Assembly: GCF_947488715.1 (NCBI RefSeq) | Contig: NZ_CANLAG010000004.1 | Location: 62,001 to 126,000, forward strand | Origin: an uncultured Tateyamaria sp. | Lineage (GTDB): Bacteria > Pseudomonadota > Alphaproteobacteria > Rhodobacterales > Rhodobacteraceae | Direction: 5' to 3' | DNA: 64,000 nt | Part shown: positions 1 to 8,664 of the stretch, one piece after another | Layout: each line of letters starts with the position of its first letter | Numbering within the stretch: position 1 is the stretch's first letter | The notes under the pieces: model-generated | Seen by the model: the letters and a program-made list of their open reading frames with translations, nothing else | What the model was told of the DNA's origin: nothing | The model's database searches: none | Program-made: the position numbers and the translations under genes

Positions 1-1
1 G

Positions 2-286
2 CAGCCATGGCTTGTCGCCTTTCCGGACCGCAAGGTGATGCATCTTGAAAGCCTGTTTGCCGAGGACCGAATGCTGGCGGCATCCGGGCCGCGCGGCGTG
101 GTTGGCACACATGGCGGCACCTATCTGGGCCATGCGGCTACAGGTGCGCCGATTGAGGTGTCCGGCCTTGATTTCTGGCTGCGCACGGATGGGCAATTCA
201 CGGAAAACTGGGTCTTTGTGGACATGGTGCATCTGTTCGAACAAATGGGTGTCGACCTGTTTGCGCGCATGCGGGATCAGCTATGA
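2..286 (+). CDS. NTF2/SnoaL-like protein, 5' end outside window
   Basis: This is the C-terminal part of a gene whose start lies upstream of the window; the frame is open from base 2. Its last ~40 residues (LDFW, ENWVFVDM, MGVD, ARMR) closely match the C-terminus of the next gene, so the two are tandem paralogues of the NTF2/SnoaL-like fold, a small alpha+beta barrel used by polyketide cyclases, ester cyclases and many unknown enzymes. The stop overlaps the next start by 4 bases, so the two are translationally coupled. The substrate is unknown. Confidence 0.75.
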   Translation, partial: QPWLVAFPDRKVMHLESLFAEDRMLAASGPRGVVGTHGGTYLGHAATGAPIEVSGLDFWLRTDGQFTENWVFVDMVHLFEQMGVDLFARMRDQL

Positions 287-1335
287 CCATGGACATTCCC
301 ACAGCAAACAAGGCGCTGATCGCGCCGTTTCGGGCCGCACTCTATGACGGTGACCTCGCAGAAGCGCGGCGGTGTTTGCACGCGATTTGCGCGCCGGACG
401 TGGTGTTCCGGCTCGCCTTTCCTTTTGAGAGCACGCAGGGCGTTGATGCATTTGTTGACAAGGTCTTTGTGCCGCTGGCGCGCGCGTGGCCTGACATGGA
501 GCGCCGCGATCACATCGTGATGGCAGGCCCCACGCCCGAAGGTGCGGATTGGGTGGGCTGCGGTGGCTATTACACCGCGACCGCAACCGCGCCCTGGCTG
601 GACATTCCCGCCACGGGCCACATCGTGCACATGCGGTTCCACGAATTCTACCGCGTGGCGGACGGTAAGGTCACCGAGATGCAGGCGCTGTGGGACATCC
701 CCGAAGTGATGATGCAGGCCGGTTCCTGGCCCATGGTGCCATCGCTTGGCCGCGAGTGGCACGTTCCGGGGCCAGCAACCTGTGATGGGCTGGTGCCGGG
801 GCCTCATGATCCGCAGGCAAGTGCCGCGTCCTGTCTGCACATCATCGACATGCTGGCACATCTCAAGAAACACCCCAGTCAGGGCGGCCCCGAAGTGATG
901 GAGATGGAACGGTTCTGGCATCCGAAGATGATGTGGTACGGCCCCAGCGGCATCGGGTCCGGGCGCGGCATCGCGGGTTTTCGCAACTGGCACCAGATCC
1001 CGTTTCTGAACGGCATGCCGGACCGGGGACAATATGTGGACGAGATAGTCTATCATTTCTTCGGTGACGGACCCTATGCTGCGGTCACGGGCTGGCCGGA
1101 CATGTACCAGACGATCACGCATGGCGGTTGGCTTGGCCTGCCGCCCACCAACACACGGGTGGAAATGCGGTCTCTGGACTTTTGGCGGCTGGAAAATGGA
1201 CGGATACGGGAGAATTGGGTGATGGTGGATATGTTGCAGATGTATGACCAGATCGGGGTCGACGTGCTGGCGCGGATGCGCGAGTTCAACAAGGCGCGGG
1301 TGGGCTTTGACCCCGAGACAGGACGTGCGGCATGA
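283..1335 (+). CDS. Two-domain NTF2/SnoaL-like protein
   Basis: A 350-residue protein with two NTF2-like halves (roughly residues 10-140 and 190-340). Each has the acidic/aromatic pattern typical of SnoaL-like proteins, for example RFHEFYRVADGKV in the first half and LDFWRLENGR followed by ENWVMVDM in the second. The family includes cyclases, isomerases and hydratases acting on ring or lactone compounds; which applies here cannot be read from sequence. No signal peptide is visible, so it is probably cytoplasmic. It overlaps both neighbours by 4 bases within the left-edge operon. Confidence 0.75.
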   Translation: MTMDIPTANKALIAPFRAALYDGDLAEARRCLHAICAPDVVFRLAFPFESTQGVDAFVDKVFVPLARAWPDMERRDHIVMAGPTPEGADWVGCGGYYTATATAPWLDIPATGHIVHMRFHEFYRVADGKVTEMQALWDIPEVMMQAGSWPMVPSLGREWHVPGPATCDGLVPGPHDPQASAASCLHIIDMLAHLKKHPSQGGPEVMEMERFWHPKMMWYGPSGIGSGRGIAGFRNWHQIPFLNGMPDRGQYVDEIVYHFFGDGPYAAVTGWPDMYQTITHGGWLGLPPTNTRVEMRSLDFWRLENGRIRENWVMVDMLQMYDQIGVDVLARMREFNKARVGFDPETGRAA

Positions 1336-2093
1336 CCGATCTGCCCCGCACTCCGTCCTTTGATCTTTCCGGCAAACGGGCACTGGTCACTGGCGCGTCT
1401 TCTGGCATTGGCCTTGGCTGTGCCGTGGCGCTGGCCGAAGCGGGCGCGCACGTGGTGTGTGCCGCACGGCGGGCCGACGCGCTGGCCGAAGTTGTGGATG
1501 CCATGACCACACAAGGATGGAGCGCCGAAGCCATGCCGCTGGATGCGTCCGACATCGACGCTGTGAACGCGGCCTTTGAACAGCCCTTTGACATCGTTTT
1601 GAACTCTGCCGGTCTGGCCCGCCACGGCCCGTCGATGGACACACAGCCCGAGGATTTCGACGCCGTTGTCGCGATCAACCTCAAGGGGGCTTATTTTCTG
1701 TCCACCGCGGCTGCGCGCGCGCTGACCAAGGCGGGCAAAGGTGGGTCCATCATCCACATCTCGTCCCAGATGGGTCATGTGGGCGGGATCGACCGCGCCG
1801 TCTATTGCGCCACGAAACATGGCGTCGAGGGCATGGTAAAGGCCATGGCCATCGAGTGGGGCAAGGCGAGCGTACGCATCAACACGGTCTGCCCGACCTT
1901 TGTGCGCACGGCGTTCACGGAAAAGTCGTTTGAAGACCCGGAGCGTTACGCCTGGATCATGGACAAGATCAAACTGCCCCGCGTGGCCGAGGTCGAAGAC
2001 ATCATGGGCGCGGTCCTGTTTCTGGCGTCTGATGCGTCGGCGATGGTGACGGGCACGTCGATGCTGATCGACGGAGGCTGGACAGCGGACTGA
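1332..2093 (+). CDS. SDR-family NAD(P)-dependent oxidoreductase
   Basis: A classical short-chain dehydrogenase/reductase of 253 residues, the usual length. The cofactor motif TGASSGIG is at residues 20-27, the NSAG motif near 91, the catalytic Ser at about 144, and the YxxxK pair is Y158/K162. The C-terminal DGGWT segment is also typical. It should interconvert an alcohol and a ketone of an unidentified pathway intermediate. It starts inside the stop of the upstream gene and overlaps the LacI gene by one base, so it is part of the same operon. Confidence 0.9.
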   Translation: MTDLPRTPSFDLSGKRALVTGASSGIGLGCAVALAEAGAHVVCAARRADALAEVVDAMTTQGWSAEAMPLDASDIDAVNAAFEQPFDIVLNSAGLARHGPSMDTQPEDFDAVVAINLKGAYFLSTAAARALTKAGKGGSIIHISSQMGHVGGIDRAVYCATKHGVEGMVKAMAIEWGKASVRINTVCPTFVRTAFTEKSFEDPERYAWIMDKIKLPRVAEVEDIMGAVLFLASDASAMVTGTSMLIDGGWTAD

Positions 2094-3112
2094 TGCCGGA
2101 CAAGGTGACAGCACTGGACGTGGCGGAACGCGCCGGGGTATCCCGGTCTGCGGTCAGCCGGGTGTTCACGCCCGGTGCGTCCGTGTCCAAGCGCACGGCG
2201 GACAAGGTGCGGCAGGCGGCGGATGCGCTGGGCTACCGGCCCAACGTGTTGGCGCGCAGTCTGATCACCGGGCGCAGCCGCATCATCGGTTTGGTTGTGG
2301 CCTATCTGGAGAACCACTTTTACCCCGAAGCCATCGAACGGCTGAGCCGCAAGTTGCAGGAACAGGGCTATCACGTGCTGGTTTTCCTGTCGTCCAACTC
2401 GGGCGAAGAGGCCGACGAGGTGATGGAGGAACTGCTAGACTATCAGGTTGATGGCATCATCGCCGCCAGCGTCGGCATGTCCAATGACCTGACGCAACGG
2501 TGCGAGGCGGCGGGAATCCCGATTGTCCTGTTCAACCGGGCGCAGGATGACGACCGGCTGTCTTCGGTCACGTCCGATAACTATCACGGTGGCCGCAAGC
2601 TGGCCGAGTTTCTGGTGGCGGGCGGCTATACCCGCATCGCCCATATCGCGGGATGGGAGGGCGCCTCGACCCAGCGCGACCGCGAGGCGGGCTTTGTCGC
2701 GGGGCTGAATGCGGCGGGACAGGCCCTGTACGCGCGGGGCGTGAGTGACTTCAAATTTGACCAAGCCAAGGCCGTCGCCCGCGAGATGTTCGCCGGACCG
2801 GACCGCCCGGATGCGGTGTTTTGCGCCAATGACCACATGGCCTTTGCCGTGATGGATGTGCTGCGGTTTGAACTGGGCCTGAAGGTGCCGGGCGACGTGT
2901 CGGTTGTGGGCTATGACGACGTCACGCTGGCGGCCTGGCCGTCCTATGACCTGACGACCGTGCGCCAGCCTGCGGGCCAGATGGCCGATGCCACGGTCGA
3001 GATATTGATGGATCGCCTGAACGATCCCGAAACCAAACCCCGCCGCGTCGCGCTGGATGGACCGCTGGTCCTGCGCGGATCGGCCCGCATACCCAAAGGA
3101 TGGACCTCATGA
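2093..3112 (+). CDS. LacI-family transcriptional regulator
   Basis: A 339-residue regulator with an N-terminal LacI helix-turn-helix (about residues 4-30, VAERAGVSRSAVSR), a hinge region with GYRPNVLARSL, and a periplasmic-binding-protein-like sensor domain (from about 60) ending in the usual VGYDD and TTVRQP segments. LacI proteins are typically repressors released by a small sugar or organic-acid ligand. The gene lies inside the operon, overlapping genes on both sides, so it probably controls this cluster and is itself co-transcribed with it. The inducer is unknown. Confidence 0.92.
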   Translation: MPDKVTALDVAERAGVSRSAVSRVFTPGASVSKRTADKVRQAADALGYRPNVLARSLITGRSRIIGLVVAYLENHFYPEAIERLSRKLQEQGYHVLVFLSSNSGEEADEVMEELLDYQVDGIIAASVGMSNDLTQRCEAAGIPIVLFNRAQDDDRLSSVTSDNYHGGRKLAEFLVAGGYTRIAHIAGWEGASTQRDREAGFVAGLNAAGQALYARGVSDFKFDQAKAVAREMFAGPDRPDAVFCANDHMAFAVMDVLRFELGLKVPGDVSVVGYDDVTLAAWPSYDLTTVRQPAGQMADATVEILMDRLNDPETKPRRVALDGPLVLRGSARIPKGWTS

Positions 3113-4077
3113 AGGGTTTTTCGAACCGGTGGAAAGACTTCCCCGACTATATCATCGGCATCACCAAGGAGATCTGGGAAGATCGCGGCATCGCGACTCT
3201 GCATCACTACTACAGCCCGGACATCGTTGTGCGGTCGCCGGGGTCGGTGGTCATCGGCAATGAAAAGGTCATCGGGGCGACCATGGCCACGCTCGCCGAG
3301 TTCCCGGACCGGACGCTGTTGGGTGAGGACGTGATCTGGAGCGGGACACCGGAGGAGGGGATGCTGTCGTCGCACCGCATCCTGTCGACGGCGACGCACA
3401 CGGCGGATGGTGTTTATGGGCCTGCGTCGGGCAAGCGGTTGCAGTACCGGATCATCGCGGATTGTCACGCCATCAACGACCAGATCAACGACGAGTGGTT
3501 GATCCGGGATCAGACGGCCATCGTGAACCAGATCGGCTGGGAGGCCAAGGCCTATGCCGCCGACCTGATCGCACGCGAGGGCGGGATGGAACAGGCGGTG
3601 CGCCCGCTGACCCCGGCAACGGATCAGCCCGGCCCCTACAAAGGGCGCGGCAATGACAACGCGTGGGGTGCCCAATATGCGGACATCCTGACCCGCATCA
3701 TGGGGGCCGACATGGCAGCGATCCCGGCAGCCTATGACCGTGCGGTGCAGTCGGAGTATCCCGGTGGTGTGACGGGCCACGGCACTGGACCGGTCGACCG
3801 GTTCTGGATGGGGCTGCGGGCATCGTTCCCGGATGCGACGTTTACCATCGACCACCAGATCGGGCGCGATGACGACGCAATGCCGCCGCGCGCCGCGATC
3901 CGTTGGGCGTTGCATGGCAAGCACGACGGTTGGGGCTATTTCGGCGCACCCACGGGGGCCGAAGTCTATGTGCTGGGGATCAGCCATGCCGAGTTTGGCC
4001 CATGGGGCCTGCGTCGGGAATATGCGCTCTTTGATGAGACGGCGATCTGGAAGCAGATCCTGCTCCAGACCGGTTAG
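3109..4077 (+). CDS. NTF2/SnoaL-like protein (third in operon)
   Basis: A protein of about 322 residues with two NTF2-like segments (about 10-140 and 180-315). The start is placed at the ATG at 3109, which overlaps the LacI stop as ATGA and has AAAGGA at 3095-3100 correctly spaced. The ATG at 3100 would lie within that ribosome site. It is more divergent from the first two NTF2-like proteins than they are from each other. A role in the same unidentified pathway is inferred from the operon context; no catalytic function is claimed. Confidence 0.72.
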   Translation: MKGFSNRWKDFPDYIIGITKEIWEDRGIATLHHYYSPDIVVRSPGSVVIGNEKVIGATMATLAEFPDRTLLGEDVIWSGTPEEGMLSSHRILSTATHTADGVYGPASGKRLQYRIIADCHAINDQINDEWLIRDQTAIVNQIGWEAKAYAADLIAREGGMEQAVRPLTPATDQPGPYKGRGNDNAWGAQYADILTRIMGADMAAIPAAYDRAVQSEYPGGVTGHGTGPVDRFWMGLRASFPDATFTIDHQIGRDDDAMPPRAAIRWALHGKHDGWGYFGAPTGAEVYVLGISHAEFGPWGLRREYALFDETAIWKQILLQTG

Positions 4078-4087
4078 GGTTGGATAT

Positions 4088-4110
4088 GCATATTTTTGGA
4101 ACAATGAAGG
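4088..4110 (+). repeat. Dispersed intergenic box (copy 1, no hairpin)
   Basis: This 23-base box matches the reverse complement of 30301-30323 at 22 of 23 positions. Its end, ATGAAGG, places AAGG nine bases before the ATG at 4120, so it acts as the ribosome binding site of the next gene. The G/C-rich hairpin that accompanies other copies is absent here. Confidence 0.65.
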
Positions 4111-4119
4111 TCTCGCGCG

Positions 4120-4734
4120 ATGCAACGCTATGATCATCTGATGTTCACGGATGCGGTACGGGCGTTGCAGTCGGTGGACGGGTCTGCGGACATGTACGCC
4201 AACAGTTATGGCGCGCGCACCCATGCCCTGAACGCGGATGAGGTGGCCTTTGTCGCGTCGCGCACGTCGTTTTACATGGCGACGGTGTCGGCGACGGGCT
4301 GGCCCTACATCCAGCACCGGGGCGGGCCTGCGGGGTTTCTCAGGGTGCTGGATGATCACACGCTGGCGTTTGCGGACTATCGCGGCAACCGACAGCATAT
4401 CTCTGAGGGCAATCTGGCGGGTGACGACAGGGTCTCGCTGTTCCTGATGGACTATCCGCGCAAGGCGCGGCTGAAGCTGCAGGGGCGGGCCGCTGTGCGC
4501 GCGGCGTCGGATGATGCCGCATTGGCCAGCCAGTTGGCCGTTGAGGGGCAGGGCCGGGTTGAGCGGGTTGTGACCATCGCGCTTGAGGCGTTTGACTGGA
4601 ATTGCCCGCAGTTCATCACGCCGCGTTTCGATGCAGCCGAGATTGCGCAGTTGGTCGGACCCGAAATGGACAAGCTGAACGCGCGCATTTCTGCACTTGA
4701 GGCTGAGAACGCCGCGCTGAGGGTTCGTTCCTGA
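4120..4734 (+). CDS. Pyridoxamine 5'-phosphate oxidase-like FMN-binding protein
   Basis: A 204-residue protein of the split-barrel PNPOx-like family. Residues 45-110 (SFYMATVSATGWPYIQHRGG, then FADYRGNRQ and LFLMDYP) give the typical FMN-binding strand pattern. The C-terminus (about 180-204) is a short charged helix that could be a coiled coil. Members bind FMN, F420 or heme and act as oxidases, reductases or binding proteins; it need not make PLP. Its ribosome site is supplied by the upstream repeat box, and it overlaps the next gene by one base. Confidence 0.82.
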   Translation: MQRYDHLMFTDAVRALQSVDGSADMYANSYGARTHALNADEVAFVASRTSFYMATVSATGWPYIQHRGGPAGFLRVLDDHTLAFADYRGNRQHISEGNLAGDDRVSLFLMDYPRKARLKLQGRAAVRAASDDAALASQLAVEGQGRVERVVTIALEAFDWNCPQFITPRFDAAEIAQLVGPEMDKLNARISALEAENAALRVRS

Positions 4735-5267
4735 TGGACATCTACCGTGCCGCCGAACGTCTGATGGGGATGCGCGATGCCGATTGGCGCCGTCACGCGA
4801 ACCCGGTCAGCGTGTGGACGCGGTTTTCCTGTTTGCCGCTGATCGTGCTGGCCATCTATGCGCGCCAGTGGATCGGCTGGTGGGCAGTGCCATGTGTTGT
4901 TCTCGCCTGCTTCTGGACATGGGTGAACCCGCGTGCCTTTCCATCGCCCGCTGACTTTGGGTCATGGGGCGCGCGCGGAACCCTGGGGGAGCGGGTGTTT
5001 CTGGCCCGTGACCAATATGATCTGAACCCGCAACACATTCGGGTGGCCCACGTGTTGACCGGTCTGTCGGTGCTGGGACTGGGGCCGCTGGTCTATGGGC
5101 TGATTGCGTTGAACCCCTGGGCCACTTTGCTGGGCCTTGTGGCCATCATCCTGCCAAAGGTCTGGTTCGTGGACCGCATGGTCTGGCTCCACGCCGACGT
5201 GACACACACCATTCCGGGCCAAGCGTTGCCCGACCCCACACTTCCACATGAAAGGATCCCCCAATGA
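4734..5267 (+). CDS. Small membrane protein, DUF6653-like
   Basis: A 177-residue protein with three or four hydrophobic segments (about residues 30-60, 104-125 and 128-145) around a conserved WVNPRAF stretch and an aromatic, charged central loop (FLARDQYDLNPQHIR). It resembles the uncharacterised DUF6653 family of small membrane proteins; this is recall of the family pattern, not a search result. No transporter motif is visible. It overlaps genes on both sides of the operon, so it is probably expressed with the pathway enzymes. Confidence 0.6.
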   Translation: MDIYRAAERLMGMRDADWRRHANPVSVWTRFSCLPLIVLAIYARQWIGWWAVPCVVLACFWTWVNPRAFPSPADFGSWGARGTLGERVFLARDQYDLNPQHIRVAHVLTGLSVLGLGPLVYGLIALNPWATLLGLVAIILPKVWFVDRMVWLHADVTHTIPGQALPDPTLPHERIPQ

Positions 5268-6229
5268 CCCCCGCCGAGATGGAGCCGCGCATCGTGCGTT
5301 ACGGTGACCTGATGCCCTGCAAGACTGCGTTTATCGACGCGCATACGCCGGGGTCGGACCAAAAGGAAAACTTTACCATCATCGGCGGTGGTGTGTCGGA
5401 ATCCCCAGATCAGCACGTGCATATCGGCATCCCGCACGGGTTCAACATCGGTGCGGCGGGGCAACCGCCGAAGTGCCGGAACTCACTGCACAGTCACCGC
5501 ACGGCCGAGGTGTTCTTTGTCCTGTCGGGGCGCTGGCGGTTTTTCTGGGGCCGTTGGGGGGATGCAGGCGAGGTCGTGTTGGAAGAGGGCGATATCATCA
5601 ACATTCCCACCGGCATTTTCCGTGGGTTCGAGAACATTGGCACCGACTATGGGATGATCATGGCAATCCTTGGTGGGGACGACGCGGGTGGTGGCGTGAT
5701 CTGGGCGCCGCAGGTGATCGAGGATGCAACGGCGCATGGCCTCGTTCTGGGCGACAACGGCAGCCTCTATGACACCAAACAGGGTCAAAGCCTGCCTGAT
5801 GGCGTTGCGCCGATGACAGTGCTGACGGATGAAGAGCTGCAAGCCTATCCCGAGATGTCCCCGATGCAGGTCGTGGGCATGGGCGTGCGCCGTTATTGGG
5901 ACATGGTGGCGCTTGCGCAACACGCGCCATGCAAGGTGATTGGTGAGAGGGGCATCATCCGGGATAAACCGGGCTTTGAGGTGGATCTCATCACCCGCAG
6001 CAGCGCGTCTGACGAGATGCACAGCCATGACCGCCCCTCTGTTCTGATGCCGATGCGCGGTCATTGGCGGGTCACATGGGAGGGCGGTACCACCACGCTG
6101 GCGCCGGGTGACACGATGAGTGTGCCGGAAAACATGCCCCACAGCGCGGTGCCGTCGATGACAGGCGAGGCGTCGCTGTATCACATCGTTGGCACGGATG
6201 ATCCCGCAGGGCCCACATGGCAGGGGTAG
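5264..6229 (+). CDS. Bicupin domain protein
   Basis: A 321-residue protein with two cupin barrels. The first (about residues 70-150) has HSHRTAEVFFVLSGRW followed by GDIINIPTGIFRGFENIG. The second (about 240-310) has the weaker EMHSHDRPSVLMPMRGHW and GDTMSVPENMPHSA. His residues in both match the usual metal site. Bicupins include gentisate-type dioxygenases, isomerases and sugar-acid enzymes. A metal-dependent oxygenase or isomerase step in the operon pathway is plausible but not proven. The gene overlaps its downstream neighbour by 13 bases. Confidence 0.8.
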   Translation: MTPAEMEPRIVRYGDLMPCKTAFIDAHTPGSDQKENFTIIGGGVSESPDQHVHIGIPHGFNIGAAGQPPKCRNSLHSHRTAEVFFVLSGRWRFFWGRWGDAGEVVLEEGDIINIPTGIFRGFENIGTDYGMIMAILGGDDAGGGVIWAPQVIEDATAHGLVLGDNGSLYDTKQGQSLPDGVAPMTVLTDEELQAYPEMSPMQVVGMGVRRYWDMVALAQHAPCKVIGERGIIRDKPGFEVDLITRSSASDEMHSHDRPSVLMPMRGHWRVTWEGGTTTLAPGDTMSVPENMPHSAVPSMTGEASLYHIVGTDDPAGPTWQG

Positions 6230-6828
6230 ACGCCTCTCCGGATGACACGCAGCAGGTCTATGAGCGCCAGGCCGAAGCCTTTGATGCGGGCCGGTCACGC
6301 GCGCTGTTCGAGGCGCGGTGGTTGGCGCGGTTCACGGCCTGCCTGCCTGCGGGCGCGCGGGTGCTGGACCTGGGCTGTGGCAGTGGTGATCCCATCGCGC
6401 GGTGGTTCATTGCCGAAGGGTTCCGCGTCACCGGTGTCGATTTTGTGCAGCCGATGCTGGACCTTGCCCGTGGGCGGTGGCCCGAGGGGGATTGGCGTTT
6501 GGGCGACATGCGCACGCTTGATCTGCCGGACCGGTTTGAAGGCATCGTTGCGTGGAACAGCTTCTTTCACCTGCGGCCCGATGAACAGCGCACCTGCATT
6601 GCCCACATGGCCCGACACCTTGTGCCGGGCGGCTCACTGCTGCTAACCGTGGGGCCAAAGGCGGGCGAAGTATCCGGCACCGTAGGGGGAGAGCCCGTGT
6701 ATCACGCTTCTCTGTCGCCTGCGGGCTATGCCACCTGCCTCGAAGAGCACGGCCTGCGCCTGACCGGGTTTCTGGCCGAAGACCCGGACACCGACAAGGC
6801 CAGCGTGCTGATGGCGCGCAAAGACTAA
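6217..6828 (+). CDS. Class I SAM-dependent methyltransferase
   Basis: A 203-residue methyltransferase of the Rossmann-like class I fold. Motif I is VLDLGCGSGDP at about residue 49, followed by VTGVDFVQPML (motif post-I), GDMRTLDLP (motif II) and GIVAWNSFFHLRPDEQ (motif III). It probably methylates a small molecule, given its short length without extra substrate domains. It starts inside the bicupin gene and lies 15 bases before the MetE-like gene, so a methyl-transfer theme in this operon is suggested by context. Confidence 0.85.
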   Translation: MAGVDASPDDTQQVYERQAEAFDAGRSRALFEARWLARFTACLPAGARVLDLGCGSGDPIARWFIAEGFRVTGVDFVQPMLDLARGRWPEGDWRLGDMRTLDLPDRFEGIVAWNSFFHLRPDEQRTCIAHMARHLVPGGSLLLTVGPKAGEVSGTVGGEPVYHASLSPAGYATCLEEHGLRLTGFLAEDPDTDKASVLMARKD

Positions 6829-6843
6829 TTCAGGAGACATCCA

Positions 6844-7968
6844 TTGCCCGTTCTGACAACCCATGCCGGCAGCCTTCCCCGCACCCAGGAGGTCGTCGAT
6901 TTCATTTTCGCCCGCGAGCGGCAAGAGGACTATGACGCGGCCGCATTTGACGCGGCGATGACCGAAGCCGTGGATGCCACGGTGGCCCGTCAGGCCGCTG
7001 TTGGTGTGGACATTGTCAGCGACGGCGAGACGTCCAAGATCAGCTATGCCACCTACGTCAAGGATCGCTATACCGGATTCTCCGGCGACAGCCCGCGCAA
7101 CGCGCCTGCCGATCTGAAACAGTTTCCCACGTTCCTCAAACGTCTGGCCGATGCCGGTGGCACACCGCAATACGCACGCCCCATGTGCACCGGCGAGGTG
7201 CGCAGTAAGGGGCAGGGCGAGCTGCAAAAGGACATCGCCAACCTCAAGGCCGCCATGGCGAAGCATGGGGTCGAGCGTGGTTTCATGAATGCAGCGTCAC
7301 CCGGCGTGATCTCGCTCTTTCTGCAGAACGATTTCTATCCCACACGCGACGCCTATCTGGCGGCACTCGCTGATGCGATGAAAGAGGAATACGAGACCAT
7401 CGTGGCCGCCGGTCTCGATCTGCAACTCGATTGCCCGGACCTCGCCCTCAGCCGTCACATGCTTTTTGCGGATCTGTCGGATGCGGAGTTCGTCAAGATC
7501 GCGGATGCCCATGTCGAGGCGATGAACCATGCGCTGTCGAATGTGCCGCAGGACCGGGTGCGGGTCCACATCTGCTGGGGCAACTACGAGGGTCCGCACA
7601 CCTGCGACATCGACATGGCGACCGTGTTCCCGACCCTGATGTCGACCAAGGCGCAGTACCTGCTGTTCGAGACGTCGAACCCGCGCCATGCGCATGAATG
7701 GACGGTGTTCCGCGACCGCAAATCCGAGATCCCCGATGACAAGGTGCTGGTGCCGGGTGTGGTGGACACCACCACCAACTTTGTCGAACACCCCGACGTT
7801 GTGACCCAGCGGGTCGACCGGTTTGCCGACATCGTCGGCGCGGACCGCGTGATCGCGGGCAGCGATTGCGGGTTCGGCACCTTTGCGGGCTTTGGGTCGG
7901 TCGACCCCGAGATCGCCTATGCGAAACTGAGCGTGATGGCCGAAGGCGCCGCACGGGCCAAGGGGTAG
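6844..7968 (+). CDS. MetE-type (cobalamin-independent methionine synthase II family) methyltransferase
   Basis: A 374-residue protein equivalent to the catalytic half of cobalamin-independent methionine synthase. The zinc ligands can be placed at H242 and C244 (VHICWGNYEG), E276 and C342 (SDCGFGTFAGFG). The HAGSLPRT start is characteristic of stand-alone family members, which include epoxyalkane:coenzyme M transferase and other thiol alkyl-transferases. The start is a TTG with AGGAG about eight bases upstream. It probably transfers a methyl or alkyl group to a thiol, but the donor is unknown. The full methionine synthase N-domain is absent. Confidence 0.85.
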   Translation: MPVLTTHAGSLPRTQEVVDFIFARERQEDYDAAAFDAAMTEAVDATVARQAAVGVDIVSDGETSKISYATYVKDRYTGFSGDSPRNAPADLKQFPTFLKRLADAGGTPQYARPMCTGEVRSKGQGELQKDIANLKAAMAKHGVERGFMNAASPGVISLFLQNDFYPTRDAYLAALADAMKEEYETIVAAGLDLQLDCPDLALSRHMLFADLSDAEFVKIADAHVEAMNHALSNVPQDRVRVHICWGNYEGPHTCDIDMATVFPTLMSTKAQYLLFETSNPRHAHEWTVFRDRKSEIPDDKVLVPGVVDTTTNFVEHPDVVTQRVDRFADIVGADRVIAGSDCGFGTFAGFGSVDPEIAYAKLSVMAEGAARAKG

Positions 7969-7971
7969 ACC

Positions 7972-8664
7972 ATGGATGCCGCCCTGCATGACCTGCTGAA
8001 ATCGGTCGACACACCCACCGTCTGCAACGCCATCGAAGTGGCACAGGGCAAGCGTGGGTTCAACGGCTTTACCCGTGGCACGATGCTGGCCTCTGACCCG
8101 GACGGCGTGATGGTCGGCTATGCCCGCACCGCGCGCATCCGCGCCGTGGCCCCGCCGACCGAGGCACCAGAGGTGATCAAGGCGCGGCGCATGGCCTACT
8201 ACAAATACATGTCCGAGGGGGACCGTCCGTCGGTCTGCGTGGTGCAGGATCTGGACGTGCCGAACGCCATCGGTGCCTATTGGGGTGAGGTGAACACCAA
8301 CATCCACAAGGCATTTGGCCTGTCCGGAACGCTGACCGACGGGGTGATGCGCGATCTGGGCGACGTGGCCGAGGGGTATCCTGTGGTCGCGGGGTCCGTT
8401 GGGCCAAGCCACGGATTTGTGCATGTGGTGGACTACGACACGCCTGTGCGCATCCACGGCCTCGACATCCGACCCGGTGATCTGGTCCACGCGGACGGCC
8501 ATGGTGCCGTTGTGGTGCCCGAGGATGTGATTGCGGGCCTTGCCGATGCCATCGCAACCCTCATGCGCTCCGAGGCCATCGTGTTCGACGGGGTCAAGGG
8601 CAAGCGCGTGACCTTCGACGAGTTCGAAAGCATCTGGGCCGCGTTCGAGGCCGCGCGCACGTGA
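7972..8664 (+). CDS. RraA-like / HMG-type aldolase family protein
   Basis: A 230-residue member of the RraA superfamily, which contains 4-hydroxy-4-methyl-2-oxoglutarate/oxaloacetate-type aldolases and the RNase E inhibitor RraA. Visible motifs are TPTVCNAIE near the N-terminus, LTDGVMRDLGD (about 120-132) and PGDLVHADGHGAVVVP (about 163-180), which carry the divalent-metal and oxo-acid-binding positions of the aldolase branch. In this catabolic setting a retro-aldol or decarboxylation step is more likely than RNA regulation. It begins three bases after the MetE-like stop. Confidence 0.85.
   Translation: MDAALHDLLKSVDTPTVCNAIEVAQGKRGFNGFTRGTMLASDPDGVMVGYARTARIRAVAPPTEAPEVIKARRMAYYKYMSEGDRPSVCVVQDLDVPNAIGAYWGEVNTNIHKAFGLSGTLTDGVMRDLGDVAEGYPVVAGSVGPSHGFVHVVDYDTPVRIHGLDIRPGDLVHADGHGAVVVPEDVIAGLADAIATLMRSEAIVFDGVKGKRVTFDEFESIWAAFEAART

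Noticed and set aside
3100-3108. ATG at 3100 as start of the third NTF2-like gene
   Set aside because: The AAAGGA ribosome site directly abuts it, while the ATG at 3109 has proper spacing and a 4-base ATGA overlap with the LacI stop.
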